From contig NZ_CP011774.1 of the NCBI RefSeq assembly GCF_001412535.1, forward strand, positions 119,501 through 183,500: a stretch of 64,000 nucleotides of DNA. Reading direction: 5' to 3'. Shown piece by piece: positions 33,798 to 42,024 of this stretch. Source of the DNA: Limnohabitans sp. 63ED37-2 (GTDB lineage: Bacteria > Pseudomonadota > Gammaproteobacteria > Burkholderiales > Burkholderiaceae_C). Below the pieces are notes generated by a model that was given only the letters and a program-made list of their open reading frames with translations, did no database searches and was not told the DNA's origin. Each line of letters opens with the position of its first letter. Positions within the stretch are counted from its first letter, which is position 1. The translations under genes were made by a program, and so were the position numbers.

Positions 33798-34758
33798 ATT
33801 TAACGTGCTTTTGCTCTCGGCGGGCCGACGGGTGGAGTTGATCAAAGCGATTAAGCAGGAATTGCAGCTGCGGGGCTTGCAATCAATGATGTTTGCAACT
33901 GACTTGAAGCCCGAAATGTCTGCAGCTTGCCAGCTTGCCGACCAAGCCTTTGCGTTGTCACGTGTGACCGCCCCCGGTTATATGGATCAATTGTTGGCGC
34001 TCTGTTTGGAGCAGAAAGTTGGTCTGGTTATACCGACGATCGATACGGAATTGCTGAGCTTGGCAGAGCACAGGGAAAGATTTTCAGCAGAGGGTATTGA
34101 CCTTGTAATCTCGGATGAGTCCCTGGTACGTGTGTGCCGTGACAAGCGGTTAACAGCTCAACTTTTCAATTCTGTTGGCATCGATGTGCCCAAGATTTTG
34201 GACCGACAGCTGCTCGCCTTCCCTTGTTTTGCCAAGCCGTACGACGGCAGTCGCAGTGTTGGTGCAGCCAAGCTTTGTCATGCCGCTGATCTTTCTGATG
34301 GTATGCGCGATGATCCTAAGATGATGTTCATGGAGTTCATCGATCAGAGTTTTGAGGAGTACACAGTTGATGCATATTACGATCGCAAGGGGATTTTGAA
34401 GTGTTTAGTTCCGCGCCATAGGCTGGAAGTGCGTGACGGTGAAGTCAACAAAGGGGTTACTCGCAAACACCACGTCTACGAATACCTCATTGACAAACTG
34501 GCAAAGATTAAGGGTGCGCGTGGTTGTTTGACTGTTCAGCTTTTCGCGCATCCACACGAAAAGCGCTACGCAGCTTTGGAAATCAACCCTCGTTTTGGCG
34601 GTGGTTATCCGCTTTCTTATTCTGCAGGTGCCAATTACCCTGGGTGGTTGATCGACGAATACTTGTTGCCGAAAGAGATTGATTTTTTTGACGGATGGAC
34701 TTCGGATTTGATGATGCTGCGATATGACGCACATGTGTTGGTGAAAAATGCGCATTGA
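33784..34758 (+). CDS. ATP-grasp ligase of carbamoyl-phosphate-synthase type
   Basis: A 324-residue ATP-grasp enzyme. It has an N-terminal Rossmann-like domain (VLLLSAGRRVELI near residue 8) and the ATP-grasp region with KPYDGSRSVG near 148. Then come MEFIDQSFEEYTVDAYYDRKG and the metal-binding ALEINPRFGGGYPLSYSAGAN near 270-290. Such enzymes join a carboxylate to an amine or other nucleophile with ATP. In this cluster it could attach an amino acid or similar acyl group to a sugar. ATG 33784 overlaps the previous gene by 14 bases, and its own end overlaps the HAD gene by 11 bases, so the two probably act together. Confidence 0.82.
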   Translation: MKTNKFNVLLLSAGRRVELIKAIKQELQLRGLQSMMFATDLKPEMSAACQLADQAFALSRVTAPGYMDQLLALCLEQKVGLVIPTIDTELLSLAEHRERFSAEGIDLVISDESLVRVCRDKRLTAQLFNSVGIDVPKILDRQLLAFPCFAKPYDGSRSVGAAKLCHAADLSDGMRDDPKMMFMEFIDQSFEEYTVDAYYDRKGILKCLVPRHRLEVRDGEVNKGVTRKHHVYEYLIDKLAKIKGARGCLTVQLFAHPHEKRYAALEINPRFGGGYPLSYSAGANYPGWLIDEYLLPKEIDFFDGWTSDLMMLRYDAHVLVKNAH

Positions 34759-35422
34759 CCTTGCGCGAACCGTTGTCGTCTTTGATTTGGATGACACCCT
34801 TTATCAAGAAGCTGATTATGTGAACTCTGGTGTCCGCTATGTTTGTAGGCAGATCAACTCTTTGTACGGTATCGATTGCTACGAAGCCATTCAAGCTCAA
34901 CGCTTGCAGGACACAAAGCTTGACTGGCTGACTTTGGCATGTGAGTTGGCTCACTTAAATCCTTCGGTTAAAGAATCGCTTTTGTGGATGTACAGGTTGC
35001 ACTTGCCTGATATAAAGCTGTCCGAAAATTGTTCTGTATCTTTAGAGAAAATCAAATCAACAGCATTAGCCGTTGCCGTTTTGACTGATGGGCGGACTGT
35101 TACGCAAAAGTTTAAATTGGCATCTCTTGGTTTAAGCCATTACCCAGTTTACGTTTCTGAGGACTACGGCAGTGCAAAGCCAGCCCCTGATCGCTTTCTA
35201 GCCATTCAAAAAGACTTTCCCGCAGAAAAATACGTATACATAGCAGACAACGTTCTAAAAGATTTTATAGGATGCAATTCTTTGGGTTGGCTTGGTATTG
35301 GGATGCGTGGGAACGATTGCAACATTTATTCACAGTCAACTCTGGGTTTGCCGGAATCAGCGTTACCCACTTATTGGGTCAATAATTGGGACGAGTTAAC
35401 AAAACTGTTGCTTAATTCATGA
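34748..35422 (+). CDS. HAD-superfamily hydrolase
   Basis: A 224-residue HAD phosphatase. Motif I is FDLDDTLY (residues 12-19) with nucleophile and acid aspartates, motif II the threonine in VLTDGR, motif III the lysine in SAKPAPDRF, and motif IV the aspartates in YIADNVLKDF. A helical cap lies between motifs I and II. It is tied to the ATP-grasp gene by an 11-base overlap and has a lower GC content than the DegT gene that follows. The phosphorylated substrate is unknown; a sugar phosphate or an acyl-phosphate intermediate is possible. Confidence 0.82.
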   Translation: MRIDLARTVVVFDLDDTLYQEADYVNSGVRYVCRQINSLYGIDCYEAIQAQRLQDTKLDWLTLACELAHLNPSVKESLLWMYRLHLPDIKLSENCSVSLEKIKSTALAVAVLTDGRTVTQKFKLASLGLSHYPVYVSEDYGSAKPAPDRFLAIQKDFPAEKYVYIADNVLKDFIGCNSLGWLGIGMRGNDCNIYSQSTLGLPESALPTYWVNNWDELTKLLLNS

Positions 35423-35456
35423 AGGATGGCTTGGTCATCCGTAATTCGGACTAAAA

Positions 35457-36668
35457 ATGCTTAACACCCCTTTTTCCCATTGGCCCAGTTTCACCCCCGA
35501 AGAGGCCGACGCGGTGCACCGCGTGGTGATGTCCAACAAAGTGAACTATTGGACGGGCACCGAGACCCGCGAGTTTGAAAAAGAGTTTGCCGCTTGGTGT
35601 GGCACGGCGCATGCTGTGGCGCTGGCCAATGGCACGCTGGCGCTCGATGTAGCGCTGAAGGCTTTGGGTGTGGGGCTGGGCGATGAGGTGGTGGTCACGC
35701 CGCGCACGTTCATTGCGTCAATTTCGTGTGTGGTGAATGCGGGCGCGGTGCCTGTGTTTGCCGATGTGGAGGCCGACAGCGGCAATGTGTCAGCCCGCAC
35801 GATTGCGGCGGTGTTGTCGCCCCGGACCAAGGCGGTGGTGTGTGTGCATTTGGCGGGTTGGCCGTGCGACATGGACCCGATCATGGCGCTGGCGGCTGAG
35901 CATGGCCTGAAGGTGATTGAGGATTGCGCCCAGGCGCATGGGGCGCGTTACAAGGGACGGCCTGTGGGGAGCATTGGGCATGTGGGGGCCTGGAGTTTTT
36001 GCCAGGACAAGATCATGACCACGGGCGGCGAGGGCGGCATGGTGACGACGAATGACGAGGCGCTGTGGCGGGCGATGTGGTCGTTCAAGGACCATGGCAA
36101 GAGTTACGAGGCGGTGTACGAGCGCCAGCACGCGCCGGGGTTCCGGTGGTTGCACGAGAGTTTTGGCACCAATTGGCGCATGCTGGAGATGCAGGCGGTG
36201 CTGGGGCGCATTCAGCTGCGGCGCATGAAGGATTGGTCTGCGGCGCGTGCGCGCAATGCGCAGGCGATTTGGGCGGCTTGTGCTGGGTTTGCGGCTTTGC
36301 GGGTGCCGCAGGTGCGGTGCGCTTCATGCTCGGGTGGTTGTGCAGCCGCTGGCGTGGCTTGCGAGCATGCCCATTACAAGTGTTATGCCTACGTGCAACC
36401 CGAGCGCTTGGCCCCGGGTTGGACGCGAGACCGGATCATCGAGGCTATCAACGCAGAGGGGGTGCCCTGCTACCAAGGCTCTTGTTCAGAGGTGTATTTG
36501 GAAAAGGCTTTTGACGGCACGGGTTGGCGTCCCGCCCAGCCCCTGCCTGTAGCCCGTGCGCTGGGCGAGACGTCCATCATGTTTTTGGTGCACCCAACGC
36601 TAACTCAGGCGGAGGTGGACAAGACGTGTGAGGTGTTGCGGCGGGTGATGGGTCAGGCGAATGCCTGA
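35457..36668 (+). CDS. DegT/DnrJ/EryC1/StrS-type sugar aminotransferase
   Basis: A 403-residue PLP enzyme. N-terminal NYWTGTETREFEKEFA, then ANGTLALDVALKALG and EVVVTPRTFIAS for cofactor binding, IEDCAQAHGARYKG near residue 155, and SFCQDKIMTTGGEGGM, in which Lys near 184 would bind PLP. It transfers an amino group from glutamate to a keto nucleotide sugar, most likely the 4-keto-6-deoxy product of the PglF/WbpM-like dehydratase encoded next. No acetyltransferase of PglD type was found in the window, so the fate of the new amino group is open. A cysteine-rich stretch (CASCSGGCAAAGVAC) near 282-302 is unusual for this family. Confidence 0.9.
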   Translation: MLNTPFSHWPSFTPEEADAVHRVVMSNKVNYWTGTETREFEKEFAAWCGTAHAVALANGTLALDVALKALGVGLGDEVVVTPRTFIASISCVVNAGAVPVFADVEADSGNVSARTIAAVLSPRTKAVVCVHLAGWPCDMDPIMALAAEHGLKVIEDCAQAHGARYKGRPVGSIGHVGAWSFCQDKIMTTGGEGGMVTTNDEALWRAMWSFKDHGKSYEAVYERQHAPGFRWLHESFGTNWRMLEMQAVLGRIQLRRMKDWSAARARNAQAIWAACAGFAALRVPQVRCASCSGGCAAAGVACEHAHYKCYAYVQPERLAPGWTRDRIIEAINAEGVPCYQGSCSEVYLEKAFDGTGWRPAQPLPVARALGETSIMFLVHPTLTQAEVDKTCEVLRRVMGQANA

Positions 36669-36708
36669 TTCAATGTCCTAATCCTGTGCCAATTATAAAA
36701 CTTATAGC

Positions 36709-38658
36709 ATGCAATTAAAAAAGCTCTCTGAACATTTGCTGGCCTTGCCGCGCCCGGCCAAGCGGGCTTTGGCGCTTGGTTTTGACACGGTGTTGTGCGT
36801 GGTGTCGGTTTGGATAGCGTTCAATTTGCGTTTCGGTTTTTGGGTGGGCTGGACGCCTGCGCACAGCACGTTGTTGATGTTGTGCCTGTCCACGGCACTG
36901 CCGTTGTTCACGGTCCTAGGCTTTTACAGGGCGATTTTCAGGTACGCGGGTTTACCAGCGCTCATGACGGTGCTCAAGGCGGCGGCTATTTTGGGTGTGT
37001 TCTTTGTGTTGGTGTTCTCGGTGGTGTCCGTGCCGGGGGTGCCGCGTGCCATTGGTGTGCTGTTGCCTTTGGTGCTGATGGTGTTGGTGATGCTGTCGCG
37101 CTTGCTTGTGCGGTATTGGTTGGGTGGCATGTACCAGAGTGCTGCTTTGCGCTTGTCGTTGCCCAAGGTCTTGATTTATGGTGCGGGCTCGTCCGGCCGG
37201 CAGTTGGCAGCAGCCCTTAAAACCAGCCCCGAGGTGGTGGTGGCGGGTTATTTGGACGACGATGAGCGCCTTCATGGTCATGTGCTGGATGGCCATAAGA
37301 TTTTTGACCCCGAGATGCTGGTGGCCGTTGCTAAAAAGCTGCGTATTACGCAGGTGTATTTGGCCATTCCGTCGGTCACGCGGGAGCGGCGCAACGAAGT
37401 TTTGGAGCTAGTGAAGGCGGCGCATGTGCAGGTGCGCACCTTGCCGGGTTTGCTGGATTTAGCCGAGGGTAGGGTGCAGGTGTCTGACCTGAAAGAGTTG
37501 GACATCGAAGACTTGCTGGGCCGAGACCCGGTGCCTCCCAATCCGCTGATGTTGGCCAAGAACATCACAGGCAAGGTGGTGTTGGTGACTGGGGCGGGGG
37601 GGTCGATTGGTTCGGAGTTGTGCCGCCAGATTGTGCGGGCGCAGCCAGCCACTTTGTTGCTGGTTGAGCTGACCGAGTTTGCCTTGTACGCCATCGAGCT
37701 TGAGTTGCAAGGCTTTGTTCAGGACAAATCGCCTGTTGATGTGCGGCTTGTGCCTTTGCTGGCGAATGTGCGCGATGCGGCGCGGATGGACGAAATTTTG
37801 CGCACCTGGCGGCCGGACACGGTTTACCACGCGGCTGCTTACAAGCATGTGCCGCTGGTGGAGCACAACCCGGCCGAGGGCATCAAGAACAATGTGTTAG
37901 GCACTTTGACCACGGCCCGCTTGGCAGCAGAACATGGAGTGCGCGATTTTGTGTTGATCAGCACCGACAAAGCGGTACGCCCGACCAATGTGATGGGGGC
38001 GAGCAAGCGATTGGCCGAGATGGTGTTGCAGGCGCTCGCCAGTGTGGGGAGAGGTAGCACCGGGGCGTCGGGGTTGACAACCTTCTCGATGGTGCGTTTT
38101 GGCAATGTGCTGGGGTCTTCAGGCTCGGTGGTGCCGCTGTTTCGCCAGCAAATCAAGGACGGTGGGCCGATCACGCTGACGGACGAGCGCATTACCCGCT
38201 ATTTCATGACCATTCCCGAGGCGGCGCAGCTGGTGATTCAGGCTGGGGCGATGGCCAACGGGGGGGATGTGTTTGTGTTGGACATGGGCGAGCCGGTGAA
38301 GATCATCGATTTGGCCAAGCGCATGTTAGAGCTGTCGGGCTTGGCCCTGAAGGACGAGGCCAACCCGAATGGCGATATCGCAATTGCCGTAACAGGCCTT
38401 CGGCCCGGTGAAAAGCTTTACGAAGAGCTGCTGATTGGCGACAACCCGTTGACCACCAGCCACTCGCGCATCATGAAAGCCCACGAAGAGTTTTTGCCCT
38501 TGCCCGAGCTGGAGTCCCAGCTGGCCGCGCTGACGCTAGCATTGGACGCGAACAACGTGCCTTTGATCAGGCAGCACCTCAAAGCCCTGGTGCCGGGCTA
38601 TCAACCCGATGGTGAAGTGGTCGATTGGGTCTGGCTAGAAAACCCCAAAGCCGCTTAA
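36709..38658 (+). CDS. UDP-sugar 4,6-dehydratase, PglF/WbpM/CapD type
   Basis: A 649-residue membrane-bound SDR enzyme. Four hydrophobic helices occupy residues 20-140, a CoA-binding-like Rossmann domain with YGAGSSGRQL follows near 160, and the catalytic SDR domain begins VTGAGGSIGSELC near 293. The STDKAVRPTNVMGASKR block near 418 carries the catalytic Lys, with Met in place of the usual SDR Tyr position, as in WbpM and PglF. It makes UDP-4-keto-6-deoxy-GlcNAc for the DegT aminotransferase. A promoter-like ATTATAAAAC lies before the start. A stray copy of its C-terminal end is at 46096-46236. Confidence 0.92.
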   Translation: MQLKKLSEHLLALPRPAKRALALGFDTVLCVVSVWIAFNLRFGFWVGWTPAHSTLLMLCLSTALPLFTVLGFYRAIFRYAGLPALMTVLKAAAILGVFFVLVFSVVSVPGVPRAIGVLLPLVLMVLVMLSRLLVRYWLGGMYQSAALRLSLPKVLIYGAGSSGRQLAAALKTSPEVVVAGYLDDDERLHGHVLDGHKIFDPEMLVAVAKKLRITQVYLAIPSVTRERRNEVLELVKAAHVQVRTLPGLLDLAEGRVQVSDLKELDIEDLLGRDPVPPNPLMLAKNITGKVVLVTGAGGSIGSELCRQIVRAQPATLLLVELTEFALYAIELELQGFVQDKSPVDVRLVPLLANVRDAARMDEILRTWRPDTVYHAAAYKHVPLVEHNPAEGIKNNVLGTLTTARLAAEHGVRDFVLISTDKAVRPTNVMGASKRLAEMVLQALASVGRGSTGASGLTTFSMVRFGNVLGSSGSVVPLFRQQIKDGGPITLTDERITRYFMTIPEAAQLVIQAGAMANGGDVFVLDMGEPVKIIDLAKRMLELSGLALKDEANPNGDIAIAVTGLRPGEKLYEELLIGDNPLTTSHSRIMKAHEEFLPLPELESQLAALTLALDANNVPLIRQHLKALVPGYQPDGEVVDWVWLENPKAA

Positions 38659-38682
38659 ATTGGGGTCAGATCCGAGTTAAAT
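38658..38682. repeat. GGGGTCAGATCC hairpin-family element, copy 1
   Basis: AATTGGGGTCAGATCC starts at the stop codon of the dehydratase gene and reads into GAGTTAAATTTTTTT. The 3' arm is diverged (GAGTT rather than CAATT). It lies 15 bases before the rfbB start. Confidence 0.75.
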
Positions 38683-38695
38683 TTTTTTAGTAAAA

Positions 38696-39808
38696 ATGAC
38701 GATTATTGTTACAGGCGGCGCAGGTTTTATTGGCGCCAACTTCGTGCTCGACTGGCTGGCCGCCAGCAACGAGCCCATCATCAACCTCGACAAGCTGACT
38801 TACGCGGGCAACCCTGAGACGCTGGCCAGCCTGCAAGGCGACGCACGGCACCAGCTGGTGTAAGGCGACATCGGCGACAGTGCCCTGGTCAGCCGCCTGC
38901 TGGCCGAGCACCGCCCGCGTGCCGTGGTCAACTTCGCCGCCGAAAGCCATGTGGACCGTTCCATCCACGGCCCGGGCGAGTTCATCCAGACCAACATCGT
39001 GGGCACCTTCAACCTGCTCGAAGCGGTACGGGGTTATTGGAGCGGCCTGCCTCAAGAGGGGCTGGATCCTCGGGTCAAGCCCGAGGATGACCAACACTCC
39101 ACGCAGTCATCTTTCCGCTTTTTGCATGTATCAACCGACGAGGTGTACGGCTCTTTGGCCAAGGGCGATCCGGCATTCACCGAAACCCACCGCTACGAAC
39201 CCAACAGCCCCTACAGCGCAAGCAAGGCCGCCAGCGACCACCTGGTCCGCGCCTGGCACCACACCTATGGCCTGCCGGTACTCACCACCAACTGCAGCAA
39301 CAACTACGGGCCCTACCACTTCCCTGAAAAACTCATCCCGCTCATGATCGTCAACGCCTTGGCGGGCAAGCCCCTGCCCGTTTATGGCGACGGCATGCAA
39401 ATCCGCGATTGGCTCTACGTCAAAGACCACTGCAGTGCGATCCGCCGTGTGCTCGAAGCCGGGCGCTTGGGCGAGGTCTACAACGTGGGCGGCTGGAACG
39501 AAAAACCCAACATCGAGATCGTGCAGACCATTTGCAAGTTGCTCGACGAGATGCGCCCCAAAGCCGATGGCGGCACCTATGCCAGCCAGATCACCTACGT
39601 GACCGACCGCCCCGGGCACGACCGCCGCTACGCCATCGACGCCCGCAAACTCGAAGCCGAGCTGGGCTGGAAGCCTGCCGAAACGTTTGAGACCGGTATC
39701 CGCAAAACCGTCGAGTGGTACCTGGCCAACCCCGAGTGGGTACAGCATGTGCAAAGCGGCGCTTACCGCGAGTGGGTTTCAAAACAATACGAAGGGTGTG
39801 CGGTATGA
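38696..39808 (+). pseudogene. rfbB: dTDP-glucose 4,6-dehydratase with nonsense codon and repeat insertion
   Basis: The frame opening VTGGAGFIGANFVLDWLA reads as RmlB, stops at TAA 38861-38863 after HQLV, and continues in the same frame with GDIGDSALVSRLL through NFAAESHVDRSIHGP, HVSTDEVYGSL, YSASKAASDHLVR and NCSNNYGPYHFPEKLIPL to the natural end. A CAA-to-TAA change would explain the stop (VQGDI expected). In addition LDPRVKPEDD is inserted in frame at 39061-39090, where RmlB has a short loop; it is the translation of a palindromic repeat. Without readthrough no active enzyme is made; an internal start at 38924 would lack the NAD motif. Its stop overlaps the rfbA start. Confidence 0.9.
39061..39090. 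repeat. In-frame palindromic repeat insertion in rfbB
   Basis: CTGGATCCTCGGGTCAAGCC followed by CGAGGATGAC is a palindromic unit (CCTCGGG paired with CCCGAGG) of the same general family as the intergenic repeats at 19-22 kb. It adds LDPRVKPEDD to the protein. Confidence 0.75.
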
Positions 39809-40677
39809 CCGCTCGTAAAGGGATTATTTTGGCGGGTGGCTCGGGCACCCGGCTGTACCCAGTTACACAAGCCGTCAGCAAGCAGCTGATGCCGGTCTAC
39901 GACAAGCCCATGGTCTATTACCCGCTGACCACGCTGATGTTGGCGGGCATTCGGGATGTGTTGTTGATCAGCACGCCACAAGACACGCCGCGGTTCACCG
40001 AGCTGCTGGGCGACGGCAGCCAGTGGGGCATGAACATCCAGTATGCGGTACAGCCCAGCCCCGATGGCTTGGCGCAGGCTTTCATCATCGGCAAGAATTT
40101 TGTGGGCAACGACCCGAGTGCGCTGGTGTTGGGGGACAACATTTATTATGGGCACGACATGGTCAAGTTGTTGGCCAGTGCGAATGTGCGTGATGCCGGG
40201 GCCAGTGTGTTTGCCTACCATGTGCACGACCCGGAGCGCTATGGCGTGGTGGAGTTCGATGGCGCATTCAAGGCGCTGAGCATCAAAGAAAAGCCCAAGC
40301 AAACCAAAAGTAACTATGCGGTGACGGGCTTGTATTTTTATGACCAGCAGGTGTGTGACATTGCGGCCGACATCATGCCGTCGCATCGCGGCGAGCTGGA
40401 GATCACCGATGTGAACAAGCGCTATTTGGAGCTGGGGCAGCTGAACGTGGAGATCATGGGCCGGGGCTACGCCTGGCTGGATACGGGCACACACGATAGC
40501 TTGCTGGAGGCAGCGGGCTTCATCTCTACCCTGCAGAAGCGCCAGGGTCTGATGGTGGCCTGCCCCGAAGAGATTGCATTCGCCCAGAAGTGGATCAGCG
40601 CTGCCGATGTGCAAAAACTCGCGCAGCCTTTGGCAAAAAATGGCTACGGCCAATACCTGCTGAACCTGATCAAATAA
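39805..40677 (+). CDS. rfbA: Glucose-1-phosphate thymidylyltransferase
   Basis: A 290-residue RmlA enzyme, the usual length. GIILAGGSGTRLYPVT near residue 6 is the nucleotide-binding motif, KQLMPVYDKPMVYYPL follows, and GDNIYYGHD and EKPKQTKSNYAVTGLYFYD are typical of the family. It makes dTDP-glucose from dTTP and glucose 1-phosphate, the first step to dTDP-rhamnose. ATG 39805 overlaps the stop of the broken rfbB. The gene itself looks intact. Confidence 0.95.
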   Translation: MTARKGIILAGGSGTRLYPVTQAVSKQLMPVYDKPMVYYPLTTLMLAGIRDVLLISTPQDTPRFTELLGDGSQWGMNIQYAVQPSPDGLAQAFIIGKNFVGNDPSALVLGDNIYYGHDMVKLLASANVRDAGASVFAYHVHDPERYGVVEFDGAFKALSIKEKPKQTKSNYAVTGLYFYDQQVCDIAADIMPSHRGELEITDVNKRYLELGQLNVEIMGRGYAWLDTGTHDSLLEAAGFISTLQKRQGLMVACPEEIAFAQKWISAADVQKLAQPLAKNGYGQYLLNLIK

Positions 40678-40678
40678 T

Positions 40679-40697
40679 CGGGTCAGATCTCAATTAA
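40679..40697. repeat. GGGGTCAGATCC hairpin-family element, copy 2 (diverged)
   Basis: CGGGTCAGATCTCAATTAA fills most of the 22-base gap between rfbA and rfbC. Relative to the consensus one G is changed and the right arm ends CTCAATTAA. Its position right after the stop codon matches the other copies. Confidence 0.6.
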
Positions 40698-40699
40698 CT

Positions 40700-41251
40700 A
40701 TGCCGTACACCGTTACAAAAACAGCAATTCCCGATGTGTTAATCCTCGAGCCGAAAGTGTTTGGCGATGCGAGGGGTTTCTTTTATGAATCGTTCAATGC
40801 CAAAGATTTTGCAAAGTCCACGGTATTGGATGTGAGCTTTGTGCAGGACAACCACAGCAAGTCGGCCAAGGGTGTATTGCGGGGTTTGCATTACCAAATT
40901 CAGCACGCGCAGGGCAAGCTGGTGCGGGTGGTGCAGGGTGAGGTGTTTGATGTGGCGGTGGATTTGCGCCGCGCATCGCCCACCTTTGGGCAGTCGGTGG
41001 GTGTGCACCTGAGCGCGGATAACCACCGCCAGCTGTGGGTGCCCCCCGGCTTTGCGCATGGCTTTGTGGTGCTGAGCGACAGCGCCGAGTTTTTGTACAA
41101 AACCACCGACTATTGGTATCCAGAGCACGAACGCAGTTTGCTGTGGAACGACCCTGACATCGGCATCGACTGGCCAATGGATGGACAACCCCTGTTGGCA
41201 CCCAAGGACGCTGCTGGCAAGCTGCTGGTAGATGCCGAATGCTTTGATTAA
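40700..41251 (+). CDS. rfbC: dTDP-4-dehydrorhamnose 3,5-epimerase
   Basis: A 183-residue RmlC cupin, full length. VLILEPKVFGDARGFFYESFN is the N-terminal signature, then FVQDNHSKSAKGVLRGLHYQ with the catalytic His, VVQGEVFDVAVDLRRASPTFG and WVPPGFAHGFVVLS. It epimerises C3 and C5 of the keto sugar before reduction by RfbD. rfbD is not next to it; its end is at the left edge of the window. It is the last intact polysaccharide gene of the cluster. Confidence 0.95.
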   Translation: MPYTVTKTAIPDVLILEPKVFGDARGFFYESFNAKDFAKSTVLDVSFVQDNHSKSAKGVLRGLHYQIQHAQGKLVRVVQGEVFDVAVDLRRASPTFGQSVGVHLSADNHRQLWVPPGFAHGFVVLSDSAEFLYKTTDYWYPEHERSLLWNDPDIGIDWPMDGQPLLAPKDAAGKLLVDAECFD

Positions 41252-41303
41252 AGGGGTCAGATCCCGATTAGATCAGGTGTTCAAGGAGCTCTCGGGCTCC
41301 TTG
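41250..41303 (+). terminator. GGGGTCAGATCC element plus hairpin at the end of the polysaccharide cluster
   Basis: AAAGGGGTCAGATCCCGATT follows the rfbC stop. Then comes a hairpin CAAGGAGC (41282-41289) pairing with GCTCCTTG (41296-41303), followed by GTCCTTT. The T run is short, so termination strength is uncertain. The same two-part layout recurs at 47876-47939. Confidence 0.6.
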
Positions 41304-41353
41304 GTCCTTTATGGGTGGTGTCAAAGTAGCAGACAACTATCTTTAAAGAGTCG

Positions 41354-41997
41354 CACCTGCAAAATTCATTTCAAGTCAGCGCCCAGCGCTGATCTGAGTT
41401 TTGCAGTCGGTTGAGGCCGATGATTTCAGCCAATTTCGCAAACAAGCCCGTCAAACCGCTCGCTTGCAACAGGCACAACAAAAGGCCCAGGCCTTTTTTG
41501 ACGATCAAAGCCAATGGCATCGAGCTCAAGCAGACCTACGCCAAAGAAGGCCAACGGCTGGGCTACAAGGCTGGGCGTCAAGCCCGAGGTGGTGTACGCC
41601 GACCTAGGCTACCGGGGTGTGGACAAGGACAACCCAGACATCGAGATCAAACACCGTGGCAAGGACAAGCGGCTGACAGATGAAGAACGCAGGCTGCTCA
41701 AAAGACGCCAAGCGATCGAGCCGATCATCGGGCACCTCAAAGCTGATCACCGTATGGACCGCTGCCACCTCAAAGGATCAGAGGGCGATGCACTGCACGC
41801 GGTGCTGTGCGCGGCGGGCTACAACATCCGCTGGCTGCTGCGGATGATCGTGAAGAAAGGCCTGGGCCTTTTGTTGCGCCTGTTGCAAGCGAGCGGATTG
41901 GCGGGCTTGTTTACAAAATTGGCCGAAATCTTTGGCCGCAATCGAGTGCAAAACTCAGATCAGCGCTGGGTGCTGGCTTGAAATGAATTTTGCAGGG
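41354..41997 (+). mobile_element. Rearranged IS5-family remnant with inverted ends
   Basis: The C-terminal half of an IS5-family transposase reads from 41514 to 41981: VVYADLGYRGVDKDNPDIE, RRQAIEPIIGHLKADHRMDR and GDALHAVLCAAGYNIRWLL, which covers the last acidic catalytic region. The DNA before it (41354-41506) is an inverted, about 90 percent identical copy of the 3' end of the same element (41846-41997). The N-terminal half of the transposase is missing. Two oppositely oriented copies that lost their middle would produce this picture. Further pieces of the element lie at 25198-25243 and 45735-45781. It should not be active. Confidence 0.8.
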
Positions 41998-42024
41998 GTA
42001 ACCAAATAGTCGTGATGAATGACC

